Source: Leptospiraceae bacterium (GTDB lineage Bacteria > Spirochaetota > Leptospiria > Leptospirales > Leptospiraceae). Taken from it: a DNA stretch of 61,782 nucleotides. Position 1 is the stretch's first letter. The number at the start of each line of letters is the position of its first letter. Shown piece by piece: positions 54,376 to 61,782 of this stretch. The notes beneath the pieces were generated by a model that worked only from the letters and a program-made list of their open reading frames with translations, had not been told where the DNA came from and made no database searches. The translations under genes were made by a program, and so were the position numbers. The DNA is taken from positions 1-61,782 of the forward strand of contig JACKPA010000021.1 of the NCBI GenBank assembly GCA_024233865.1, written 5' to 3'.

Positions 54376-55059
54376 TCAAAAATAAGGAAGAATCCGATTG
54401 TACCTCCTTAAAAATCTCTCCGAATAAGAACCTCTTTTGATAGAATTGCCCAGCCTTATAGGACTGGGCAGAACCGTAATAAGAGCAACACATTCTTTTG
54501 TCCGTAAATATCGAACATCTTTATGGTAGTAGTAACGAGCTGCCGCCTTTATACCGTAGACTTTAGGACCATATTCTACGATGTTTAGATACCATAAAAT
54601 TTGAAAGTCTTTGGACATTGTGAGGTCAGCCAATAATGCACCAATAATTTCCCTAATTTTACGGATGTATGATTTATCGCGAGACAGAAAGGCATTTTTT
54701 ACCAATTGTTGAGTGATGGTGCTTCCGCCTTGCAATATTCGTTTGTATCTCCAATTCACTTCTATGCTTTCTTTGATACTTTCTATACTAATTCCATGGT
54801 GGTGATAGAATTGATCATCTTCAGCAATAACAAGACTTCTTTTGCAGGCATTAGGAATTTGTTTCCAAGAAGCCCAATCTCCACCAAACCAGGAAGCTAC
54901 CGGTCCGGTAATCCTTATAAATCTGGATTTTCCGTCTTTATGGTACGGAAAATAAACCAAAATTCCCGTATAAAGTAAAAATACCCAGGGGATAAACCAT
55001 AAAACAAATAGGATTAGAATTGATTTTACTGATTTTTTAGATGGACGTAATAAAATCAT
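54376..55059 (-). CDS. mtgA: Monofunctional peptidoglycan glycosyltransferase
   Basis: Polymerises lipid II into glycan strands at the outer face of the inner membrane. The 227 residues have one membrane segment (about 14-35) and the GT51 motifs: AEDDQFYHHHG (catalytic Glu80), LQGGSTITQQLVKN (about 116-129) and RKIREI. There is no transpeptidase domain, so it is the monofunctional type. Downstream of and on the same strand as the alpha/beta hydrolase gene, 21 bases apart. Confidence 0.92.
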   Translation of the reverse strand: MILLRPSKKSVKSILILFVLWFIPWVFLLYTGILVYFPYHKDGKSRFIRITGPVASWFGGDWASWKQIPNACKRSLVIAEDDQFYHHHGISIESIKESIEVNWRYKRILQGGSTITQQLVKNAFLSRDKSYIRKIREIIGALLADLTMSKDFQILWYLNIVEYGPKVYGIKAAARYYYHKDVRYLRTKECVALITVLPSPIRLGNSIKRGSYSERFLRRYNRILPYF

Positions 55060-55080
55060 CTCTTATTTGTGTTACCTATA

Positions 55081-56925
55081 TCATTTTATAGACTGCAACC
55101 AATTGTATGTATCTTCTGCAATTTCTTTTACCGTACCAGGATGAACAATGATTCCAAGGTGTCCTTGCGGATAGCTTTTCATTTCTTTTATGGTCGAACG
55201 AACAAGGTCATTAGCTGCCATAACAGTATTGGGAGGTGCAATCCTATCCTCGCTCCCCACTACGGTAAACAAAGGAAGGGTAAAGTTTTTTTGATCTTGG
55301 GTATAGTTGATAGAGTCATCAAAAGAACAAAAATTTCTATCGGACACTTGAGCTTTTAAAAATTGTGCAATGGTTTTTATGGACTCTTTGCAAAAGATGT
55401 CTTCCAAAACGTGGTACCATTCGGGAGTTGTGATTTGATAATAACCCACAAAGTTTTTGATTGTCAAAACTTTTTTGCCAATGGTATAAGACAAATCCTT
55501 CACTCTACCTTTACCAATTCTATGTATAAATTGGAAGAGATCATTCAGGCTAATGGCTGGCATAGCAGTAGAAATAGTTTTTGAAATGGCTCGAATAATT
55601 ATATTGGATACATGAAACTTTCCCACTATCGATACCGCTTTTTTCAAAACATCAAAACCAGGCATCTCGGACTCGATATTTACATAGGTAGGAGAGGTAA
55701 TTGTAACAACGGCTTTTATCAATTCTTGTGGATCGGGTAGAGGTGTTTGTAATCCCTTTTGTAATATCTTATTGTAAGAGCCTAAATAAAAACGTGGAAT
55801 CATTCCTCCCATACTGTGTCCGTAAACAACAAATTTTGTATTGGGATATTGTTCTTTTAGCCAATTGAGTGCAACCGGAAAGTCTTCCATGATATAGTCA
55901 TCCACCGTCCAACCCTCTTTGTTAAACGTGGGAAGAGTAAGAGAAGACCTGCCTCTCAAATCCAGTGTAAACACTTCATAGCCAAAACGGATTGACATTT
56001 CCCTTGCCAATAGTTTCATCAACTCTCTATTGCAAAAAAAACCGGGAATCATAAGCATAACCGTCTTTTTGTCTTTTACCTTTTCGGGAAGGTAACGCTT
56101 GAGGCTAATAGAAAATCCTTTATTTGTAGGAATTACTATATCGGAATCGGTTCTAAAGTTTTTCTCAAACGAGTAAGAATACCCAATAACGGTTCTTACG
56201 GAATTGGTGGAGAATGGAACATTGACGGAAAAAACTTTATCATATCGAAAGAACAAATCAATATTTTCAATCAGTTTTCCCAACGAATTTACGTCGTTGC
56301 TGCCTGTTTCCAACCAAACATGAATTAGAGAGGAAATGTCTTTATGCATGGAAACAAGGCGTTCTACAAGGCTATCTTGTTCTGATTTGTTGAGATGGAA
56401 TGGCGTAATTCCCCACAGTATACCAAGTGGTTGGTCAGAAGTACAAATAGGAACACCAACAGCCATTTTCATTTTAGGACGAATAAAAGATTGTAAATTA
56501 AGGGGGAGTTCTTCTTTTTTTTCCAAATTAATGAATTCAACAGGAAGTTCGTTTTTTTTAAAAAGTTTGGAATAGTAAGCTGATGCTATCAAACGAACGG
56601 AAATATGCTCCTTATCGTGGAATGAGACTTTATGATTCATTTCAACAAAAGATTTAAAATATTTAGGGTCACGTCCTTTCGATGTACGTAACATTGCTCT
56701 ACGATTTACCAAAGATATGATTTTCAATCCGTCATTGGTAATGGCTTCAAAGAAAGTATAGGTAAAATAGTAGTTTCCATTTTTTGATTGAACTTTTGCC
56801 ATTAAATTAGTAAAGTTTTGTTTAATTTTATTAATAAGTTGTTGAAGTGATTCATTAGGAGAATGAATGTAAAGATCATTTTTGGTTGGTGTAAAGCCAA
56901 AGTCTGAAAAGAGTCTTTTTTCCAT
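55081..56925 (-). CDS. Alpha/beta hydrolase with N-terminal GAF-like domain
   Basis: 614 residues. Residues 20-205 look like a GAF or related sensor domain (KMAVGVPICTSDQPLGILWG near 152-171). The hydrolase fold starts at about 270: oxyanion-type LMIPGFFCNR (about 291), DLRGRS (about 322), the nucleophile elbow YGHSMGG with Ser371, an acid in GSEDRIAPP (about 560), and His in YPQGHLG (about 590). It probably cleaves an ester or amide of a lipid. A sensor-lipase fusion of this kind is not one I know well. No signal peptide. The mtgA gene follows. Confidence 0.8.
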   Translation of the reverse strand: MEKRLFSDFGFTPTKNDLYIHSPNESLQQLINKIKQNFTNLMAKVQSKNGNYYFTYTFFEAITNDGLKIISLVNRRAMLRTSKGRDPKYFKSFVEMNHKVSFHDKEHISVRLIASAYYSKLFKKNELPVEFINLEKKEELPLNLQSFIRPKMKMAVGVPICTSDQPLGILWGITPFHLNKSEQDSLVERLVSMHKDISSLIHVWLETGSNDVNSLGKLIENIDLFFRYDKVFSVNVPFSTNSVRTVIGYSYSFEKNFRTDSDIVIPTNKGFSISLKRYLPEKVKDKKTVMLMIPGFFCNRELMKLLAREMSIRFGYEVFTLDLRGRSSLTLPTFNKEGWTVDDYIMEDFPVALNWLKEQYPNTKFVVYGHSMGGMIPRFYLGSYNKILQKGLQTPLPDPQELIKAVVTITSPTYVNIESEMPGFDVLKKAVSIVGKFHVSNIIIRAISKTISTAMPAISLNDLFQFIHRIGKGRVKDLSYTIGKKVLTIKNFVGYYQITTPEWYHVLEDIFCKESIKTIAQFLKAQVSDRNFCSFDDSINYTQDQKNFTLPLFTVVGSEDRIAPPNTVMAANDLVRSTIKEMKSYPQGHLGIIVHPGTVKEIAEDTYNWLQSIK

Positions 56926-57049
56926 TGTTTTTATCGCTTGAATACCTATAATTTTATGTTGATTATTCCAATAAAATAAAATTTAAAGTATAATTCAATC
57001 ATATAAATTCCGAAAACCAAATCAACCTGGGTAAAAAAGAGGCAAACAA

Positions 57050-59041
57050 GTGGACGAAATACGAAAAAAGATGCAAAAGCTAGAAGAAAAAGTACGCCAT
57101 CATCAATATCTGTATTATGTAAAAAATTCTCCTGAAATTTCGGATATGGAATTTGACCAATTATTTAAAGAATTGCAAAAATTGGAAGAAGCAAATCCCG
57201 GGTATTCCTCTCCTAACAGCCCAACCAAAGTAGTAGGCTCAGACTTGGACAACAGGTTTGAAAAATTCACTCACAAAATTCCGGTACTTTCTTTAGAAAA
57301 TACCTACAACATTGCAGAGCTAAACGAGTGGATTCAAAAAACAGGAATAGAGCATAAATATTCCATTGAATGGAAAATAGACGGAGCATCCATAGTACTC
57401 TACTACGAAAAAGGAGAACTCACCAAGGGAGTTACCAGAGGGACAGGTGGAGTGGGAGACGATGTTACCGAAAACATACGAACCATTAAGAATATCCCAC
57501 TCAAACTAAAAGAGCCATTAACAATCTATGTTCGAGGCGAAGTTTACATGGGTTTCCAAGACTTTGAAAAACTAAATGAGAGTTTCGGAGGGAAATTTGC
57601 CAATCCTCGAAATTTGGCTGCCGGTACTATTAAATACAAAAATTCCATCCAAGTAACAAAACGTCCTCTAAAAATTTTCACCTATGACGGCTACATTCCG
57701 GAAGGTAAAGTGAGTAAAAATTCCGATATGCTGGAGATAATGAAGAAAAACCTTTTGCCCGTATCAGAAGATATATGCTTTGCGAAAGGTAAAGATATTC
57801 CTGATGTGATTGCTGATTTTCAAAAGAAAAAAGATGCTTTGGACTATCCTGTAGATGGTCTTGTGATCAAACTAGACGATATTTCACTCAGGACAAAGTT
57901 AGGAACAACTTCTCATTCTCCCAGATGGGCGAGAGCATTTAAGTTTGATGCCATCATGAAAGAAACTACAATCATCAATATAGACTTTGCGGTGGGCAGG
58001 ACGGGTAAGATCACTCCTAGAGCAAACGTCGAACCAATCCAACTCGCAGGAACAACGGTAAAATATGCAACACTACACAACCAGGACTACATAAATGAGC
58101 TGGGAGTCGGAATCGGAGCAAAAGTAAAGGTTGCCAAGAGAGGAGAAATTATTCCAGCCGTAGAAAAAGTAATAGAACCGGGACCATCCGGTGTGTTTCA
58201 ATTGCCTCAAGATTGCCCTGCTTGCAAAACAAAACTTGTAAAGGTGGATGATTCGGTAGACCTCTTCTGTCCGAATAAAAAGTGTCCGGATAGGGAAAAA
58301 AATTCACTGATCTTTTTCTGCCAAAAGAAACAAATGGATATAGAAGGTCTGGGGGAAAAACAGGTAGCATTGCTGTATGACAAAAAGTTTATCCGCTCCG
58401 TTGTTGATTTGTATGACTTGTACAAAAAAAAAGATGAGCTTATGGAACTGGAGGGATTCGGGAAAAAGAGTGTGGAAATCATTTTAAAAGGAATCGAAGA
58501 TTCCAAACAAAAAGACTTTAAGGTTGTTTTGCCTTCGCTTGGTCTTTCCGAGGTTGGTCATAAGGTGACAGAAATTCTGATTGAAAACGGTTTTGATGAT
58601 ATAGACAAAATTATTGAACAAGCAAAAAGTGAAAATCCAATGGAAAGTCTTCTGGAAATTCACGGTTTGGGTCCTAGAACGGTTGATTCTTTAATCAAAA
58701 ATTTTACCGATAAAGACGTGCTAAAAACCATTGAAAAGCTAAAAAAAGCCGGACTAAAATTCAAAGCTCAAGTTGTAAAAAAGTCAGACTTCAAACCCTT
58801 TGAAAACCAGTCTTGGTGTGTGACTGGAAGTTTTGAAAATTTCCAACCCCGTGATAAAGCATTAGAAATAATCACTCATTATGGTGGAAAGAAAGTTTCC
58901 TCTGTCAGTTCCAAAACAACTCATCTGCTTGCAGGAGAAGCCGGTGGTTCCAAAATCAAAAAAGCAAAGGAATTAGGGGTTCAAATTGTGAATGAAAAGG
59001 AGTTTTTGGAAATGCTGAAAGAATATGGAATAACCTTATAA
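57050..59041 (+). CDS. ligA: NAD-dependent DNA ligase
   Basis: Seals nicks in replication and repair with NAD. The 663 residues match the family: the N-terminal Ia domain (HHQYLYYVKNSPEISD), adenylated Lys109 in EWKIDGAS, the OB fold, the four-Cys zinc finger (CPAC... CPNKKC, about 407-433), helix-hairpin-helix repeats (about 440-570) and a C-terminal BRCT domain (about 585-663). The start is a GTG with AGAGG upstream. No partner gene in an operon. Confidence 0.95.
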   Translation: MDEIRKKMQKLEEKVRHHQYLYYVKNSPEISDMEFDQLFKELQKLEEANPGYSSPNSPTKVVGSDLDNRFEKFTHKIPVLSLENTYNIAELNEWIQKTGIEHKYSIEWKIDGASIVLYYEKGELTKGVTRGTGGVGDDVTENIRTIKNIPLKLKEPLTIYVRGEVYMGFQDFEKLNESFGGKFANPRNLAAGTIKYKNSIQVTKRPLKIFTYDGYIPEGKVSKNSDMLEIMKKNLLPVSEDICFAKGKDIPDVIADFQKKKDALDYPVDGLVIKLDDISLRTKLGTTSHSPRWARAFKFDAIMKETTIINIDFAVGRTGKITPRANVEPIQLAGTTVKYATLHNQDYINELGVGIGAKVKVAKRGEIIPAVEKVIEPGPSGVFQLPQDCPACKTKLVKVDDSVDLFCPNKKCPDREKNSLIFFCQKKQMDIEGLGEKQVALLYDKKFIRSVVDLYDLYKKKDELMELEGFGKKSVEIILKGIEDSKQKDFKVVLPSLGLSEVGHKVTEILIENGFDDIDKIIEQAKSENPMESLLEIHGLGPRTVDSLIKNFTDKDVLKTIEKLKKAGLKFKAQVVKKSDFKPFENQSWCVTGSFENFQPRDKALEIITHYGGKKVSSVSSKTTHLLAGEAGGSKIKKAKELGVQIVNEKEFLEMLKEYGITL

Positions 59042-59188
59042 AATTAAAATTTCCTAATAAACTTTTCCTAAAAAATAAAATCACACCCATGAATTCATTT
59101 TCAAAGGAAATCTATAATTAAATGAATGACTTATATGGTCATTTTAAAAATATTATAATTTTTAAATCAAAGAAATAGTGGGGTGACA

Positions 59189-59479
59189 ATGAAAATTGTA
59201 TATACTTGGAAACATATCGACCGTTCGGAAGCAGCCGAAAATTATGCCAATGACAAATTAGAAAGGATGACTAAATATTTACACAAAATAGTTTCTTGTG
59301 ACGTATCATTTGAAAGTGTCCATGGGGAAATAAATGTAAATATGAATTTGCACGCTGATCAATCAACTTTTAATGCTCATAACAAAGATAAAGATATATA
59401 CGCTTGCATTGATGGTTTGGAAGATAAAATTGAAAGACAATTAGAAAAGTTTCACGATAAAAAAACTTCCAAACACTAG
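59189..59479 (+). CDS. hpf: Short ribosome hibernation promoting factor
   Basis: 96 residues from the ATG at 59189, with GGGGTG directly upstream; the GTG at 59183 is part of that ribosome-binding site. The protein has the beta-alpha-beta pattern of HPF/YfiA (KIVYTWKHIDRSEAAENYAN as its start, then VNMNLHADQSTFNAHNKD, DIYACIDGLEDKIERQL). It binds the small ribosomal subunit in resting cells. Only the short form is present, without the C-terminal dimerisation domain. The following TPR gene starts 21 bases later. Confidence 0.88.
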   Translation: MKIVYTWKHIDRSEAAENYANDKLERMTKYLHKIVSCDVSFESVHGEINVNMNLHADQSTFNAHNKDKDIYACIDGLEDKIERQLEKFHDKKTSKH

Positions 59480-59500
59480 AACAATTGTACATCACAATTA

Positions 59501-60454
59501 ATGATTTACAAAATCGAAGAAGCAAATCAAAAATTAAGAGAGGGGGAGTTTGAGAACGCTAAACGTATTTATTCGGATTTATTGGATATTGAACCGGAAA
59601 ATGAAATTTTAGTCAACGGATATTTTATTTCTAGTTACTGGGACAATAGACTCGACATGATCCTTACGCTAAAAGAGGGTCGGGAAAGAGGAACCAAACT
59701 AGTACAATTATTTGATGAATTTGAAACTGAAATAGGCAATCGAAAACTCTCCAAATTAGCTTCTTATGAGGCGATTACGCAGTGTATCCTGAGTGAAGCC
59801 TCGCTTCATTTCAGGATTGCCTACCATAACGAAGGGACTTCCGGTCTTGATAAAGACATATTACTTGATCTTTCCGTATGTTTAATCAAAACAGGAGACT
59901 ATAAAAATGCTTTGGAGGTAATAGAATATTCCAAAACTTTTCAAGACAGTTCTTCCATGCTAAAATTTTTTAAAGCGGAATGTTATTACCATCTGGGCAA
60001 TTCCAGAAAAAGCCAAATATTATTCCGAGAAGGCTTATTACATGACCCTGACCAACTAAGGCTGGATATTATCAAATCAGAGCCACTTCAAACCGCAATC
60101 AAGGAAATATCCGGAAGGCTAAAAAATGAAGGTGATTTAAAAGAGTATCTTCCGGTATATTGTCTTGAAAAAAAATATTTTACGCAAACCAAAGAATATT
60201 CAAAAGAAGAATTGAAATCTTTGTATCTGGAAATGAATAGGTTGGAAGAAAGCCTTCAAAAAGAGAACCGGGAATTTAACTTTAAAATTAATTGTAGAAT
60301 TTTGCAAATAGGAATTACCATTTTGGATTCTTTGCCAAGCAATACAAACAATGATCTTATTAGAAAAGTCATTATGAAAATCAATCAAATAGATTCCGGT
60401 TTTTTAGACAGACGAAAGCAAAACATGGCGAGGTCTGATGTTCGAAAGTTGTAA
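59501..60454 (+). CDS. Tetratricopeptide-repeat protein
   Basis: 317 residues, almost entirely helical. TPR-type units are seen at about 1-35 (EANQKLREGEFENAKRIYSD), 120-155 (DLSVCLIKTGDYKNALEVIE) and 155-190 (FKAECYYHLGNSRKSQILFREG). The last 100 residues form charged helices. No signal peptide, so it acts in the cytoplasm as a protein-protein scaffold. Partner unknown; it is likely co-transcribed with hpf. Its stop is 2 bases from the stop of the convergent cyclase gene. Confidence 0.8.
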   Translation: MIYKIEEANQKLREGEFENAKRIYSDLLDIEPENEILVNGYFISSYWDNRLDMILTLKEGRERGTKLVQLFDEFETEIGNRKLSKLASYEAITQCILSEASLHFRIAYHNEGTSGLDKDILLDLSVCLIKTGDYKNALEVIEYSKTFQDSSSMLKFFKAECYYHLGNSRKSQILFREGLLHDPDQLRLDIIKSEPLQTAIKEISGRLKNEGDLKEYLPVYCLEKKYFTQTKEYSKEELKSLYLEMNRLEESLQKENREFNFKINCRILQIGITILDSLPSNTNNDLIRKVIMKINQIDSGFLDRRKQNMARSDVRKL

Positions 60455-60456
60455 GA

Positions 60457-61752
60457 CTATACAGCTTGTTGTATCTTTTCGTAAAGTTCTTCAAATTTCT
60501 CATTGGGATATTTCCCTTCTCCGTTTATTGAGAGTTCCGGTTTTATGCCTATCACAAAATACATTTCAATTTCACCTTTGTTTTTAGCCGGTATCTTTCC
60601 CCGGTATTCACATTCAAAAAAGTCTTTTACCAATTCGTAGGTAGAATCGGATATGTTAATTCTTCCGGGAGCTCCTGAAGATTCCATCCTGCTGGCAGTA
60701 TTAACCGTATCCCCCCATACATCGTAAACAAATTTTTTAGTTCCAATTACTCCGGCAACCAAAGGTCCGGTGTGCATTCCAAGTCTAAGCTCCCAAAAAG
60801 GTGTATTTGTTCTTTGTTTAATTTCCTTCATGGTATTCATAAAATTTTGGATTTCGATAGCAACACGTACACAATCTATTGGATGTGTATAATTTGGCTC
60901 TGGAATTCCACCGGCACACATATAGGCATCCCCTATCGTTTTGAGCTTTTCTAAGCCAAAATGCTCCGTAACAGAATCGAAATGCGAAAAGCATATATCC
61001 AATTGTGTCACCAATTCTTTGGGTGTCATAGTTTCGGCTATCATGGTAAAACCTTTAAAATCAGTAAACACAACCGTAACGGAAGAAAAACTAACCGGTT
61101 CGACATTGCCTTTATCTTTTAGCTCTTTGGCAACTTTTTTAGGCAATATATTCAAAAGTAGCCTTTCGGATTCTTGGTAACTGGTTTCCAATTGTCGTTT
61201 TTGTTGTCGAACTTCTAATTGAGCTTGGAATAATTCATTGTTTTGTTTTAACGTATTCTCATAGGTGGATAAAAGCATGTTTAGAATATGCCTACTGTCT
61301 GCAACAATAGAATATTTTTTACCGGCATAGTTGATCTCAATGGGTTCTAATTCATTCGTATTTTCCAGACGAATAGGGTTTTCCAAAAGAGCTTTCACTC
61401 GATACATCAAAAATCTTTTATCATAAGGTTTGGTAACGTAACCGTCAGCTCCCACTTCTATTCCTTTCAAGATGTCTTCCGGTCCAGACAAAGAAGAACA
61501 TATAATCACCGGTATTTTTTTGAGATTGGGATCATTTTTTATGGCTTCACAGAGTTGAAAACCATTCATATCCGGCATTTCTATATCGCTAATCACCAAG
61601 GATGGATGAACTTTATTTACAAATTCAAGCCCTTGCCTACCGTTTTTTGCCCAATGAACATTATAACCTTCTTCTAACAAAATTCTCTTTAGAACGACAC
61701 CTTGAACCGGACTATCTTCTGCAAATACTATATCTATTTTTTCTTCTGCCAT
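60457..61752 (-). CDS. Response-regulator adenylate/guanylate cyclase
   Basis: 431 residues. The receiver domain (1-125) has the acidic cluster AEDS (11-14), the phospho-acceptor Asp56 in ISDIEMPDMNG and Lys108 in VTKPYD. A coiled coil follows (about 160-200), then a class III cyclase domain (about 200-405) with the metal Asp residues Asp231 in VFTDFKGFT and Asp275 in TIGDAYMC. Phosphorylation by a histidine kinase would switch on cyclic nucleotide synthesis. The signal residue preceding the transition-state Asn (YDVWGDTVNTASRM) is normal for this group. It is soluble. Confidence 0.92.
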   Translation of the reverse strand: MAEEKIDIVFAEDSPVQGVVLKRILLEEGYNVHWAKNGRQGLEFVNKVHPSLVISDIEMPDMNGFQLCEAIKNDPNLKKIPVIICSSLSGPEDILKGIEVGADGYVTKPYDKRFLMYRVKALLENPIRLENTNELEPIEINYAGKKYSIVADSRHILNMLLSTYENTLKQNNELFQAQLEVRQQKRQLETSYQESERLLLNILPKKVAKELKDKGNVEPVSFSSVTVVFTDFKGFTMIAETMTPKELVTQLDICFSHFDSVTEHFGLEKLKTIGDAYMCAGGIPEPNYTHPIDCVRVAIEIQNFMNTMKEIKQRTNTPFWELRLGMHTGPLVAGVIGTKKFVYDVWGDTVNTASRMESSGAPGRINISDSTYELVKDFFECEYRGKIPAKNKGEIEMYFVIGIKPELSINGEGKYPNEKFEELYEKIQQAV

Positions 61753-61782
61753 GTTATATTTAAGAGTAGATTTCTTAGGTAC

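Overview
The window looks like chromosomal DNA of an AT-rich spirochaete, most likely a Leptospiraceae-type organism. This is an inference. It rests on a 603-residue GuaA (longer than the usual ~520), loose spirochaetal lipoboxes (FYGC, FVSC, LIHC, LSC), a Calx-beta/DUF1566 exported protein, two class III nucleotide cyclases (one with a 7TMR-DISM sensor) and LPS-type glycosyltransferases. I saw no rRNA, tRNA, CRISPR array or intact transposase.

Layout. 1-1551: a truncated metallo-beta-lactamase-fold lipoprotein and galE. 1795-6544: a five-gene minus-strand operon (cysC, cysQ, a DUF5618 gene, a GH42 beta-galactosidase, an unknown gene) ending in a hairpin terminator. 6690-8755: a decayed O-antigen-type flippase, interrupted by a 299-bp MITE-like element with a 9-bp target duplication, and then a PAPS-type sulfotransferase. 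With cysC and cysQ this is a sulfate-activation and sulfate-transfer neighbourhood. 8896-12346: a secreted vWA protein and two PD-(D/E)XK-type nuclease-like genes. 12485-20473: a HAD phosphatase, a GT-C glycosyltransferase, an FHA protein, GT9 and GT2 glycosyltransferases, and a hybrid histidine kinase with a built-in substrate-binding domain. 20602-35927: mostly household and envelope genes (M48 protease, guaA, lipoproteins, SAM hydrolase, superoxide dismutase, a seven-repeat Calx-beta protein, a rhamnose/fucose-type aldolase-dehydrogenase, an amidohydrolase). Two inverted composite palindromes flank a duplicated lipoprotein pair.

35928-42594 is the plastic part of the window. After 0.9 kb of decayed, gene-free DNA comes a tandem array of a coiled-coil PD-(D/E)XK nuclease gene and an AAA-ATPase/DUF1703-nuclease gene. 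It holds one complete pair, one ATPase copy that has lost its nuclease end, one frameshifted copy, and a remnant of a fourth pair.

42595-48399: acyl-CoA ligase, acyltransferase, a fatty-acid-hydroxylase-type membrane enzyme with two palindromic operator candidates upstream, and a 7TM adenylate cyclase. 48413-54340 is the best candidate for an undescribed system. A minus-strand operon encodes a J-domain-like protein fused to a kinase fold lacking the catalytic Asp, a vWA-DUF2135 protein, and a divergent adenylosuccinate-synthetase paralogue. Back to back with it are a metallophosphoesterase and a small nucleotidyltransferase. 54376-61752: mtgA, a GAF-like alpha/beta hydrolase, ligA, a ribosome hibernation factor, a TPR protein and a response-regulator cyclase.

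Several genes, mainly the accessory ones, have a TTGACA-like box starting only 35-38 bases before the ATG, which would give leaderless mRNAs. Others have clear Shine-Dalgarno sequences.
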